64,000 bases of DNA from Epiperipatus broadwayi. Taxonomy: Eukaryota; Onychophora; Udeonychophora; Euonychophora; Peripatidae. Numbering within the stretch: position 1 is the stretch's first letter; each line of letters starts with the position of its first letter. The position numbers and the translations under genes are program-made. Of the stretch, positions 1-11,892 are shown in pieces. The notes beneath the pieces are model-generated. The model did not search any database and was not told the origin of the DNA. It was given only the letters and a program-made list of their open reading frames with translations. The stretch lies in assembly GCA_028023455.1 (NCBI GenBank), contig JAQFVV010006274.1, positions 5,210,001 to 5,274,000 of the forward strand, in the 5' to 3' direction.

Positions 1-626
1 CACTGGCAAGAAATTATACTATTAGTTGCATCAGGTGTGTTATCACATAGATGGCATTGTGGAGCTTAGACTTTGGATTCGAACTTGTGATTTCTAGGAG
101 GCATCTTTTCCTAATGTTGAGTTCCATGTCTGGGGTTTAAATTCTGCAGTGTGTTAGCGAGATAGACTAATTTTGACCGTTATAATATTTTGTTATGTGT
201 TATCAATAGAAGCATTATCAAAACAAAAAAAAAACACTATTTTGCTTAATAAATCATTTATGACTTAAATTTTATTATATAGTGAAGCTGGGACTATTTT
301 GATTATGTGCTTTCTAAAAATATATATGTAAATAAAAACTATAAAATTCATAAATTTAATAAATTTTATGAGTCTTTAAATTACAACACAGCAGCAATCA
401 TTTTTTCATCTTGGAATGCCCTCACTAAATTTAACAAAATTTAGAATTATGCATCTCATTTATTAATCAAGTTTCTTTGAGTTAGTTAAAAGAACATGGA
501 TTTTTTTTCAAAAGTTTTATGTGGTACAGTAGTTATTGTGATAAAATGTTTTCTAAGTATAACTAGATAGTGTATAAAATATAAGAGAATTAATTAAGCA
601 TGTGATGACATGTTGAACTATTTCCA
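1..626. other. AT-rich flank, no gene seen
   Basis: I see no coding or structured element in this stretch. It is AT-rich with short A and T runs and directly precedes the first recognisable codons of the Penelope-like element. It may include that element's 5' sequence, but I cannot define a boundary. Confidence 0.4.
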
Positions 627-2730
627 TTGTATATACTTACAGATGAAGATTTCTCAAGAATTTGTCAAGCAATGAAAAGATCATATTGTATATTACATGG
701 AAGGATAAAAGAATGTCAGAAGTTTGTAAATCTCCATGGGCAAGTCAAAAGTCATTCTGCAACTAGCAATCTATCAGCTTCATCAGTGAATGTTCTAAAC
801 ACCTTACTGATGTTGAATTATCTATTCTTGGAAAAAGTTTGATATTCACCATTACACTATCTACTGTCCCATTATTGGATATAATGCAGCTATTGAGAAA
901 GTTACCCAAAAATTGCCTCTGGAAGAAGTAGCTGAATTACACTGGAATGTTAAAAAGACACTTGAGAGACATCAAAAGCAGAAATCAAATATTTCATATG
1001 ATGAGAGGAAAGCTATTGAATCTCTCAAATAGGATATATCTATAATCATTCTTCCTGCTGACAAAGGTAACATTACAGTTGTAATGTATAAAACTGGTTA
1101 TAATAAAATACAAGGACATTTCATAACAAGCCAATACAAAAAAGTAGCAAAAAATCCAATTCCAAATACAGAGGTAAAATTACAAGCACTAATCAGGAAG
1201 TATCGCAAGTATTTTAGTGATTTAGAAAAAAGGAAATTAATTACACATTTCAGCAAAATTGCTCATCTATATGGATTAATGTTAGTTCTAGAAATTCACC
1301 ATGTCAAAATCAAGATTTCTTTTCAAAGTTCTTAGTTCATTGGCATAGAGGACACAATCCTTCATCAGGTATTCTAAGCACTTTGTAGATTTAGTCAGGG
1401 ACATGAAAATGGAAAGAACTGACATATTGGTAAGATTTGATGTGGAAAGTCTGTTTATAAATATACCAGGTGCTGAGGCATGTGCTGAGGCATTGTCTAT
1501 TGTAAGAATAAGGTTTTGTGATGATAATACTCTAAACTAGAGTAACTCATCTATTGATAGTATAATGGAATTATTAATGTTTTGCATAACAACAATGTAC
1601 TTTCAATATAACTCTGAATTCTTCCAACAAAATCAAGGGATAGTTGTGGGATCGCCACTGTCACCATTGCTGAGCAACATTTACATGGAAGAACTTGAGA
1701 CCACAGCCATAAATACTACTCATTCATCTAATGTGTGCTTTGCTATGTTGATGATAAATTTGTGGTATCGCTGCATGGTGAGGTACATTTACAGTCATTC
1801 TGGAAACATATACACAATTTATCTCCTTCAATTCACAATGGAATTGGAACGAGAACAAAAATTGGAATTCTTACATGTTCTTGGGACAAGACTTTCTCAG
1901 GATCATATAAAGTATCTGAAACCAACACACAAACACTGCTAAGTATTTGACATATACATCCAATCATACCAGAAGCACTAAACATGGAATTATATTACCG
2001 CTATGGAACAGAGCAAATAAAATTTGTTTGGAAATCAGTGGTTTGGAAAAGGAAAAGATTCATATAAAACAAACTCATGAAGAATGGTTATTCATCAGCA
2101 GTCATTAAGAAAACCTTTAATAGATAATAAAAAGAGACACCAAAGGAAAAAAAAATATTGATATTGTAGTGTATCCATACATATCAGGAATGGCAGACAA
2201 ATTAAAGAAAGTCTGCAATCAATATAACATTGGAACAGCTTTCCAAAGCCATACCACACTTTGATGAATTTCTTACTTCTACCAAGCCTAAATTTAAATT
2301 GAAAATGCTGAACAAAAACTGCATCTATGAAATACCATGTGAATATGGAAGTATATTGATGAGATCTGTCACCTTGTTGAATAACAATTGAAAGAACACC
2401 AACTAACAATTAAATGAGAAAAAAAAAAAACAGGTGTCTACAGTAGCAGACCATATTTGTATTAATAACCATATGTTTAATTGGGAAATTCAAAAATATT
2501 GGATAGAGAGGAAAAAATGCAAAGAAGAAAATTCAAGGAAGCTACTCATATGACAATGGCAAATAATCCTATAAGTCAATCCAATGTGACAATACACAAT
2601 GTATGGAAGCCTCTCATAGAAGAAAAAATTGAAGGATTTGAACCAACCCTCATATATAAATATATGAAATTTCTACTATCCGTTGCCTTTGACAGAATAG
2701 CTCAGTTGGTTAAATTGGATATTCAATAAT
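627..2730 (+). pseudogene. Penelope-like retroelement remnant (RT plus GIY-YIG)
   Basis: Decayed copy of a Penelope-like element (PLE), a retroelement class that encodes a reverse transcriptase followed by a GIY-YIG endonuclease. The conserved blocks appear in the right order but in several frames. PADKGN near 1055-1075 is the usual N-terminal PLE block. FDVESLFINIP near 1437-1470 is the motif A region. GSPLSPLLSNIYMEE near 1650-1695 follows. The catalytic YVDD box is at 1744-1755, KPTHKHC near 1915-1940, and the start of the GIY-YIG domain (CIYEIPCEYGS) near 2320-2350. A C-terminal part near 2460-2560 reads NHMFNWEIQ then a Lys/Arg-rich stretch, as expected for the end of a PLE endonuclease. 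Frame changes and internal stops (for example at 1029-1031 and 1540-1542) make it inactive. The identification is strong because the order of five independent blocks is preserved; the exact ends are not determined. Confidence 0.85.
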
Positions 2731-2750
2731 CTAAAGGTGTTCAACTCCTA

Positions 2751-3716
2751 TGCTAATACTGTAATTGGGCAAGCCAATAACAATTGAAGAAGTGTGGAAA
2801 ATAATACTACTCAAAATGTATCATTACTAACTTATGTTGTCTATTTGTGTGTTATTACTAACAAGTTGTTTGTGTTTGAAAAGTTTAAATAAAGTTTAAA
2901 ATTTTCTATACATTCAACATTTACTGATAGATGATAGAATTGTCCAACATATCATCATATCTATTATGCCATCATCATTACTTTTAAGCAAATTAATTAA
3001 GCACTTTCTTTAAGCAATAAAATGAACTTAGTTATTTAATAATAACAGGAAAAAGAACTCGTAAAATATTTCTATTAATGATCTTGTATTGCATTAGAAA
3101 GCTTGAAGTTTTATGAAGAGTTTGATAAGACTGTAGATTCCAAAATTAATGCAGATATAAAAACAATTGGACAGATCATATAATAAAGTTGCTATTATAT
3201 TAAATGTTTCATCTGCAATGAAATTTATTTGTTCATCAACAGCTTTAAAAAGTGAAAATCTTTCACTTGTTTAAAAAAAGATTATTTGAATGTATGTGGG
3301 TGAGTGAATACACTCACACAGTAATTATATATGTAAATATGCTTTTTCAATTTATTATTAGTATGTACATTATTTTTTTAAAAATATTTATTATTTCATA
3401 ATGTTGATTTGTATATGTACACTATACTCATAAAAAAGTATATATATTAGATATATATATATGTTGAAAAGTACTTTACATCTACAAATAGTTAAGTAAA
3501 AAATGTGTTTTGAAAAGAAAATGTGAACTATTATTTACAATATGATATATCCTAAAAGAACTTGGAATAAAATATAGCAGATATCCCTGCTCCACTATAT
3601 GTAATGTAAATATTAAAATGTATTTTTTACTAATATTATAAATATTTTTTAAATAAAGCATTAATTTAAAACTAAAAGAAAAATATTTATATGTGTATTT
3701 CGTGAATATAGATCAG
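2751..3716. other. AT-rich spacer, no gene seen
   Basis: Long homopolymer-rich AT sequence without an open frame of interest. A run of TA dinucleotides lies near 3440-3465. It may contain the 3' untranslated tail of the Penelope-like element, but no boundary or target duplication is visible. Confidence 0.4.
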
Positions 3717-4057
3717 CAGTGTTCAGCTTTTTTGGGTTCTGCATACCATTAAAAGAATATTAAAATTTCTCATATTGCCACTCTTTATAAATAAATTTTG
3801 ATATTTTTTAAAAAAAAAATAGGTAGGCAAATAAAAAAATATTTATTAGTTTTTTTTGTAACTAAAATATAATTATTATAATAAAAATTAAATATTTAAT
3901 TTATATAGAAACTAAATATTTATTATTATTACTAGCATTTCCAGTTTCACTTTATTTGAATAAATTAATTAAGTATAATTTTTCAAAAATAGTTACTCTT
4001 TCACATACCACTATAAGTTTGTTGTGCAATATGTGTAGCGTAAATTGAGAATCACTG
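3717..4057. mobile_element. hAT-like MITE remnant
   Basis: The segment starts CAGTGTTCAGCTTTTTTGGG and ends ATTGAGAATCACTG, whose reverse complement begins CAGTGATTCTCAAT. These ends resemble the CAGTG..TTCTCA termini typical of hAT transposons. Inside, the phrase TTCTGCATACCATTA near the left and ACATACCACTATAAG near the right are the kind of internal near-palindromic text seen in small hAT MITEs. There is no transposase. The 8 bp on each side (TAGATCAG and ACATAAAT) do not match, so the target duplication has decayed or my ends are slightly off. Confidence 0.5.
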
Positions 4058-7000
4058 ACATAAATGATGAAAATAAGATTGTATTCTCACCCATTGAACC
4101 AGCCCTTTTTTTTTTTTGACATTTTTATTTAAGATTTTAAATAATGTAATTTTTTTTTATAATTTGAATTGTTAAAATGTATATTTAATATTTGTGAATT
4201 CTTTTAATTCTATTTCCGTGATATCTTTTTTTAAAGTTAAATTTGTTGTGTACAATTATAAATTTTGGAACAATTTAACAAATTGCTTATATATGTGGAA
4301 TGTGAAAATTGTGTTTATAGTAATCATCAGTTGTATATTATTATTAAATAACATTTCAGACAAGCTCAAAAAAAAAAAAAAATCAATACTTTTTTCATAG
4401 AATGAAAATTTGTCTGTTTTTTTATTATTATTTACAATATATATGTATAGAAACAAGTCACTTTGTATCAAAATATTTTCACTATATATATAATTTGGAC
4501 AGAAAAATGGTATCTATTTTTTTTGCCTGAATCTTTTGTGTTTAAATGCTTCTTTTAAATAACATGGGCTTCAAAACTAATGTTTAGTTTTTAAAACAAA
4601 ATAATTGTTATTTATATAAATTTCATAATGCCAGGGAGAAAAAAGAGGTAAAACATATTAGACATATAGAACATAATAGAATTATTTTATTTCACAAGCA
4701 ATCTATTAACCATATGATGAAAGACAGTATACCTTGTATCAGCAACATATTATGTAATATAATCAGATATTTTATAACCTTGAATTATTGCTTACTTTGT
4801 CCCTAACTTTGACATTGAAGAATGTGTGAGGGAATTCTTTCAATATAATTTTCTAAAGTCCTGTATATTCTTATTGAGAGAATTTAACAGTATTGATCTA
4901 GCCAAGGAAGCATTTGGATCTATTTTATGCACATTTAACCATACAAAAATCACAGACTGTTAAATTTTATTCATCTATTGTGGATTCATTTTTTATGGAC
5001 TAATAATTAGTAGCAGAGAATAGTTAGTTCTTGTATCTCATAAATAATCAGTTTTATTACAATTGTCAAATATAAATTAAATGATGAATTCATAGATAAA
5101 ATCATTACCTGTTACTAATATTAATATGCAATTCTTATTACCATGCAACTTTGCTACTTTAATCTTAATGATACCTTTCAGTTAATGGAAGTGATCACTA
5201 AGATAGATTAATTTGCCTTTTTTAATGTTCATTTATTTCATAATGGAGGAAATTAATTATTACCATTATTATTTGTTAATTATTTTCTTTAATAGTTTGT
5301 GACTAATTGTCGGTGCCAACCTGTCAAGGTGAAATCTTTGAGAAATTCTATTGCAAATTGTATAGCTTTGAAACATATATTTGATTGTGGAAATATTTGA
5401 GATATAATCTCAAGTATATTAAACTTTTTTATCTGTTGATTTATTTAACATGAATAAAATACATATTTTGAATCTCATTTGTAATTGGTTGTCAATTATG
5501 ATGATTAATATATTTAAGCTATTGTTGTATACCTAACGATTTGCATGTTCTGCATTCCCTTTTAAGCAAAGTAATTTCTGCTTAAGCAATGAATATAATA
5601 TTTTAAATTAATCTTGTATTTGTTTATATACTGAAGATGGAATGGAATTTAATAGATTGAAAATCTGAAAAAACAAAATAACTTCAATAATTGATGAGTA
5701 ATTTGACTGTAGAATGTAAATGATAATCAAGAAAGCACCTTTATTCCTAATCAATAATGAAATGAATATTGCATCATGTGATCAAAATAAACATCAAAAT
5801 AGCAAAAATCATTCAAAATTATATTTTGTAATATTATGCAGTCAAAAGCTTATTCCTTTTATAAAAACCATCCTACCCTAACAGCCACATCCAAACCAGT
5901 CTAGTTAAAAGCTTAATGACATTTACAGGACTGCTTTTAAATTAGGAGAGCATTTTATTTTTAGCAGTATGTATTTAACATATAATTCCAAGAATTACAA
6001 AAGCATTATTATATGGCAGTCTGTTGACTACCTTTTATACATATTTTTGTGATTTTCTAAAGTATATAAAGTTATTAAATAATTAATATTTTTGCATTAA
6101 ATAAATAACATCTACAAATGATTTTTTTTTTTTTAAAGTTTAGTTATTTTACCACAACATTTTTATGAAAATATTTAATAAATATAGAAAAAGTGCAAAA
6201 CATTTTAAATAATTGAAACATTTAAAATTGAATCATAATGAAAAAAAAAAAAAGGGGGGGGGGTATTTTAATAAATTACTTCCCTCCTTTAAAATAAAAT
6301 AAAAATTTTTTGAAACTTCATATTTTTAAGAATTCACTTTTAGCAACTAATTCTGTTTTTTTTTTTTGTCCTACTATTTAAAAGAAAAACAAAGGAAGAG
6401 TATAATAACTTTTTTTTTTATTAGCAGAAAAATATTGATTATTATCAAATTTGAATAATAGCTTTATTTAACAGTGCAAAAATATATATTGAGTGTTTTT
6501 GAAAAAATACTAACTTTTCCATAACTCAACTGCAATTGCTATAAATGATCTTCATAATTCATGAAAATGAAGTGATTATTAAATGTTTTCTTTATCATTG
6601 TTTTCAATTTTATATGTTGAATGATTTATAATCTAATTTATGACATAATATTTTAGTTTTAATTATTATTCCTGCATGGCAGCTGCAATTAGTGAGGAAA
6701 AAGCTTTCCAGAGTATAAACTTAAAAAACTCATTTTGATGGGTTTTTAAAGTATATTTTATGGATATTGAAACATAAGCTTTACATGGTGGGATAATATT
6801 CTTAATAATAATTATGCTAAAATATATATACTGTATATTTTCAACATAAACTATATTCAAGGAGAACTGTATATGAAAAATTGGTTCGTGTGGTTATCTA
6901 TAGAATAATTAAATAAAAAAGTTAGAAATTAAAATCGTTATTGAATTCTGATTTTTTATAATTTTAATTTTTTCATTCACAATGCAGTCAGTGGTTAATG

Positions 7001-8283
7001 CAAAAATGTCATAAATAAGTAGCTGATGTTATTAACTTAAATTTTCTAATTTAATGCAATCACTACATTTTTCTCTTGTATCTTAAGAATTGTAAAACTT
7101 TCTTGTTTTTTAAATGAAAAGGTGGAAAGGATACATTTTCTTCACTAGCTATTTCTACTTTTATTTAATGTTTAAAAATAGAAAAAAAAAAAATCTTTTT
7201 TTAAAAACAGCCTATCTGAACTGTAGAATCATCAGTAATCATTTATTTATTTTTGTTAATTATATTTATTGTTGTATTTTTGTTGTTGTTAATTGTTTAA
7301 GTATTTTTTAAATAAAAGTAATTGTATTATAGGTATGTATAACTACTATATGTAGGTATATTGAAAAAAGAGAACTACTGTATGTATTTTTTATCTTTAA
7401 TTTTTTTTTTAAATATTAATTTTAGGGTATCTGTTATTTTAAATATTATTAGAAATATGAAGTTTTAAGTAAATGATATATGTTTTATAAAAACATTTCC
7501 AATATGGTAGTAATAGGTACTTATACTGTTAATATGATCATTCAAAGAAGATGTATTTTTATTACTTCCCAGCAATTATATATTTTTATTATTTTACAGC
7601 AATCACATTTTTTCATATAAATCAGATTTATGTAAAAGTTGTTTATAGTTATAAGTGTTTAATTAGTTGTGTTAATGAAATTAATATTTTATCCAATTTT
7701 TACATATGTATAAAAGCCTAATATACTTAATGAATTTTGCTTAGTTTTGAAGGTCTGCTCCTGTTTTGCGAAGTGCTACTATAATATTTCATATAAAATA
7801 AATTTTTCCCCAGATGGTTATTATATAGTTGTAGCAACCTATTACTTATCTAGTTCTAATCTTATTTTAAACAGGGAACTGAACATACATAATTTTATGT
7901 ATTAAATTGAAAATTAAAAGTTTATTGTGGACATCAAAGACCAAAATTTTAGTCATCATTGTAAGGAATGCATGTAAATTGATTAATCAGTTAAATGAAT
8001 TTTGTTTTACATTGACCTTGCATTTTACTTAAATATTATGATTGGAAAATTTTCTTTTGCTTATATATGCTTTATCATTTAAAATGAATCTTTTTTATAA
8101 AAATTAAAAAAGGTGAATTGTAAAATTGAATTGATTAAAAAAAAAGTTACACATAAATGCATCAATATCTTATATAATATCTTTTGATCAGTATTTTGCT
8201 GCTGATGCATCCCATCAATGAATCATATTCATAAGATTTTGATAAACTTTTCTAAAAATTGAAAATTAGCAAATATACAAAGT
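4058..8283. other. long AT-rich region without identifiable genes
   Basis: Roughly 4.2 kb of AT-rich sequence with many A and T tracts, including an A-run followed by a G-run at 6240-6263. Open frames here are short, composed of low-complexity Lys/Phe/Ile/Asn codons, and I cannot support any as a gene. No inverted or direct repeats longer than the AT background stand out by eye. Confidence 0.5.
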
Positions 8284-8395
8284 AAAAGATGATGGTGGTT
8301 GAGAAGTCAGCACAGCTGCTTTAAAGCAGTTGTCCCAGGTTAGCGGGTTTCCTTTCCGGCTGATGCTATGACACATTAGAAAAAAAAAAGATGAT
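8284..8395 (+). mobile_element. Short tRNA-derived SINE copy with target duplication
   Basis: A 92-bp insert (8294-8385) flanked by the 10-bp direct repeat AAAAGATGAT at 8284-8293 and 8386-8395. It begins GGTGGTTGAGAAGTCAGC, which resembles a pol III A box of a Leu/Ser-type tRNA, and ends GCTGATGCTATGACACATT followed by an A run. A second copy of the same family lies at 49614-49709 (same head and GATGCTATGACAC tail). The B-box region here is disturbed (GTCCCAGGTTAGCGGG). The target duplication plus A tail indicates LINE-mediated retroposition. Confidence 0.7.
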
Positions 8396-8938
8396 ATTGA
8401 AAGGGTTAGAAGATAATTTTAATAAATAATTTCTCAATATTGTTCAGGATGGTTCAAGATATTTTTAATTTTTTATGAATGTTAATCATTATAGCAAACA
8501 AAGCTGTTGATTGTTACTTTAGAGCAGTGGTCTTCAACCTTTTTACACCTGCCAACTGGCAAAAATAAAGATAAGATTTCACGGACTGGCGGAAGTTTAC
8601 AGATAAATTTTCTTAAAGATGTAACCTGCTTAGCCTTAGATAAACATAATTGTTATAACTGACCGAAAAAGCACACTAGTTATTGTGTATTGTAGTGGTG
8701 TTGCTTACCTTCACATGTTGAACACAGAAAACAGTACAATAACAATCGTTCCCATTAATGTGCTTGCATTTCTATGTTTATTATTTCATTGTTAAAACAT
8801 GCAAGAGTAAAATGTTATTCACCTGAATGTTGGGAAATATCATAGCTAGTGTAATTACATGACAATGATTATGATAATTGTAATATCTGTATTTAATGTT
8901 AAATATTCAAGATCAAGTTATATATATATATATATGGA

Positions 8939-10237
8939 GGTTGTCTTTTGATAGTAGTAAGAGCAAAATAGAAATCGCGTAATTAAAATCACTGTACAGC
9001 CAAAAAAAAAAAAAAATGCTGTATTTTAAATCTGAAAAAATAAAACGAAACATGTAAAAGTCTGCAGTTTTGACGTTATTGTAATTTTTTTGTGCTGGTG
9101 TGTTGAAAGGATCAAAAAATGTAATTAATAGGAAAAGTTTTGTTTAAAAAATGGCAAAATAGACATCGCATAATAGAAATAAAGCCCCCCCAAAAAAATC
9201 GCCGTATAGTCATCGTCTTTTAAAAAAAAGACAACGAAAGTTAAAAAAGTTAAAAGTTTTGATCTTATTTTAATTTTTTTTTTTTTGGAGGATGGGTTGA
9301 GAAATACTTTGTTTTCCCACTAAAGTTATTTTTTGTTTGTTTTTATTTTTTAAAAAAGGTAACAGAAATTGATTTTAAAAATAAAAGTTTTAGTATATTA
9401 GCGGTATGCAAATAAAGCCCCCCAAAATATCGCCTTATAGGCCAAAAAAAGGTGGGCGTATTTTTAAACAAACAAAAAAAAAAAAAGAAAACGAAACTTG
9501 AAAAATTCAAAAGTTTTGATCTTATTTTAATTTGGGGGCAGGGAGAGGGTGGATTGAGTAATACTTTCTAAAAGTTAGAGACAAATTTTCTGGTTGTTTT
9601 TCTTTTTAAAAAAACGTGATAAAAATTCATTTCAAGAATAAAAGTTAAGGCCAAAAAAGATCTTGTTTTAATTTTTTTTGGGGGGTTGGGTTGAGAAATA
9701 CTTTGTCTTCACTGAGACAAAAGTTACTTTTGGTTTGTTTTTATTTGTAACAAAAGGTAATAAAAATTAGTTTTAAAAATAAAAGTTTTAGTATATTAGC
9801 GGTATACAAATAAAGGCAAAAAAGATATTGCCTTAGAGGCCAAAAAAAAAAAATGGCTGTATTTTTAAACAAAAAAAAACTGAAACTTGAAAAAGTCAAA
9901 AGTTTTGATCTTACTTTATTTTGGGGTGGGGTGGGGGGTGTATTGAGAAATACTTTGTAAAAGTTAGAGACAGAAGTTATTTTTTGGTTTTTATTTTTAA
10001 AAAAAGATAATAAAAATTGATTTCAAAAACATAAGTTAAAGACAAAAAAAAACATCGCCATATAACCAAAAAAAAAGAGCACTAAAAATGTAGTATTAAA
10101 AGAAAGAATAGAAAAAATTTAAGAGATCATAAAAGTCACCGTATTTTTAAAATCACGGCCCGGTAACATTAGATTTTATTGTTTTAACATATAAACAATG
10201 CCGACAAGCGGCCGTGATTGGCTATCAAAAGACAACC
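8939..10237. mobile_element. Nested inverted-repeat segment inside the hAT element
   Basis: A 16-bp perfect inverted repeat, GGTTGTCTTTTGATAG at 8939-8954 and its complement at 10222-10237, bounds about 1.3 kb in the centre of the hAT element. This looks like a second element inserted in the first, or a palindromic module of the hAT itself. No clear target duplication is visible beside the repeat. The interior has no open frame and consists largely of the tandem units described in the next entry. Confidence 0.55.
8960..10120. repeat. Degenerate tandem units inside the nested segment
   Basis: Related blocks recur in the same order: AAAGTTTTGATCTTATTTTAA followed by a G-rich GGGTTGAGAAATACTTTG phrase, then AATAAAGCCCCCCAAAATATCGCC followed by A runs. 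Copies are recognisable near 9065, 9180-9290, 9410-9560, 9655-9720, 9780-9960 and 10020-10070. The recurrent IATCGCC-like phrase with a poly-A/poly-C border gives the array its striped look. Units differ in length by indels in homopolymers. Nothing suggests coding. Confidence 0.6.
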
Positions 10238-10921
10238 AGAGTTTGTATAATAAAAAACTTTTTTTTTTTAGTTTTGAATTTTTTTTTAAAAAAATAATAA
10301 AAAATTTAATTCTACCCCCCCCCCCAAACATCTGTGATAAATAGAAAAACAAATTAATTTATGTATGATTGATTAGATTTTGTTTTTGTTCTATTTTTTT
10401 TTTTTTTAATCGGATAAAATGCGATGAAAAAATAAATAAAAATTGTTTATATTAATTAAAAGTTTAAAATCTTATTATTTTGTTATTACAAACTTTCTTG
10501 CCAGACTAGCACGGACCGGCAGAAAACTTCTGCGGACCGGTGGTTGACGACCATTGCTTTAGAGGCATGCGTAATAAGTCACAGAAAAAGAAATAGAAAA
10601 ATGTAAGAACTTCAGTGTTAATTTTTTTTCCATCACAAAATTTTAGTTTAATATTTCAGCAATAAACAATTCTAGATATATATATATTACTTCTTATCTT
10701 TTTATAGCTAATAACAAATCTTTAGTAACATTATACTATAATTTATTATAATAGTATATTTATTAATCAGTATAATTTTCTACAATGCTGAACATATTTA
10801 TGATCGATTGCATTATGTATTGTGTTGCAGGATATGTAATTAAACATTCTAAATTTATTTTACTTATTCAATAAATTTATTAAGTCAATGGAATTTGTAA
10901 TACATGATATAAACATGAGTA

Positions 10922-11890
10922 CACCTGGGTCTCGTTTTATGCGGTAGATAGGTTCCACAGAAAACCCACATTAAAAAAAATTGCACAAAAATAGACTTGA
11001 CTTACCTTGAAAAATGGAGGATAGGTGCTGTAATTTCCAGAATTCACATAGAAGCAACAAGAAAGAATTACTTTAAAATTTGCATTAAAAAAATAAGCAA
11101 TTAAAGTATGACTAATAAAAAATTTCAAATATTTGAAAAAAAAAAAAATACAAGACAAACTTTTTTAAAACTTTTTTATTACTACAGTATTTAATTTTAC
11201 ATACATATTTTAATCATTACCGCTATCATTTGTTTGTAAACTGGTAAGAAATCAGACTCGATGTGATGTATTGTAGCTTCTCCTTAAATGAAGTCAAGAA
11301 TCTCTCATCAATTATGCCCAGAGAAACCTGTTAGCCACTTTATTTTTATTCGTGATGTGATGTACAACTGGCGCACCTTCTGTCTTATGCTTTGTTAATG
11401 GTTTTCTGTTTCTATATTAAAAAAATTAAATCGCAATCAAAACAAAATATTATGAATCATCATTAGAAAGATTATTTTCAGTTTATAAAATTTTCATTTT
11501 TTATTTTAAAAATCTAAAAGATTATTTATTTCTGTTATATATAACAAAGTACATTTTAAAAGTTTAAATTTTTTGAATATTTATTGCGATATTTTTATAT
11601 GTAGGTATAAATCTATTATTATTATTTATTTACTCATTAGTATAAATAGGTTATTTATATAGAAGCTAAAAATCTAAATACTGCTTCAGGCCATATTCAC
11701 GATAGCTGCTAATATAATGTTATATTTTTGAAAAGAAAAAAAAGTATTTCAAGTGAAAATAAGTTATTAATAATTTAAATTTCTTGATATCTAATAAATA
11801 TAGTGAAATATGAAAGATATTAAGAAGAAACATGAATCGCATAACTTCAAAATCGCATTAAAATAATTCGCATAAAACGAAACCCAGATG
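10922..11890. mobile_element. pogo/Tigger-like MITE, copy 1
   Basis: The termini are CACCTGGGTCTCGTTTTATG on the left and, in reverse complement, CATCTGGGTTTCGTTTTATG on the right. They are flanked by TA at 10920-10921 and 11891-11892, the target duplication of the Tc1/mariner/pogo superfamily. The CTCGTTTTATGCG text is close to the ends of Tigger/pogo elements. Internal sequence matches copy 2 (44029-45237) on the opposite strand, including the block near 11240-11370 and the stretch beginning GGTTCCACAGAAAA. No intact transposase is present. Confidence 0.78.
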
Positions 11891-11892
11891 TA

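Larger units (their letters stand above)
8525..10556. mobile_element. Non-autonomous hAT-family transposon, about 2.0 kb
   Basis: The left end is CAGTGGTCTTCAACC and the reverse complement of the right end is CAATGGTCGTCAACC, an imperfect terminal inverted repeat of the standard hAT form (CAGTGGTTCTCAACC). The element is flanked by a perfect 8-bp duplication, CTTTAGAG, at 8517-8524 and 10557-10564, the length made by hAT transposases. The subterminal regions also contain related text (ACGGACTGGCGG left, CGGACCGGTGG right). There is no transposase frame, so it depends on an autonomous relative. Most of its length (8939-10237) is a nested inverted-repeat segment that holds tandem units, listed separately. 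Confidence 0.88.
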
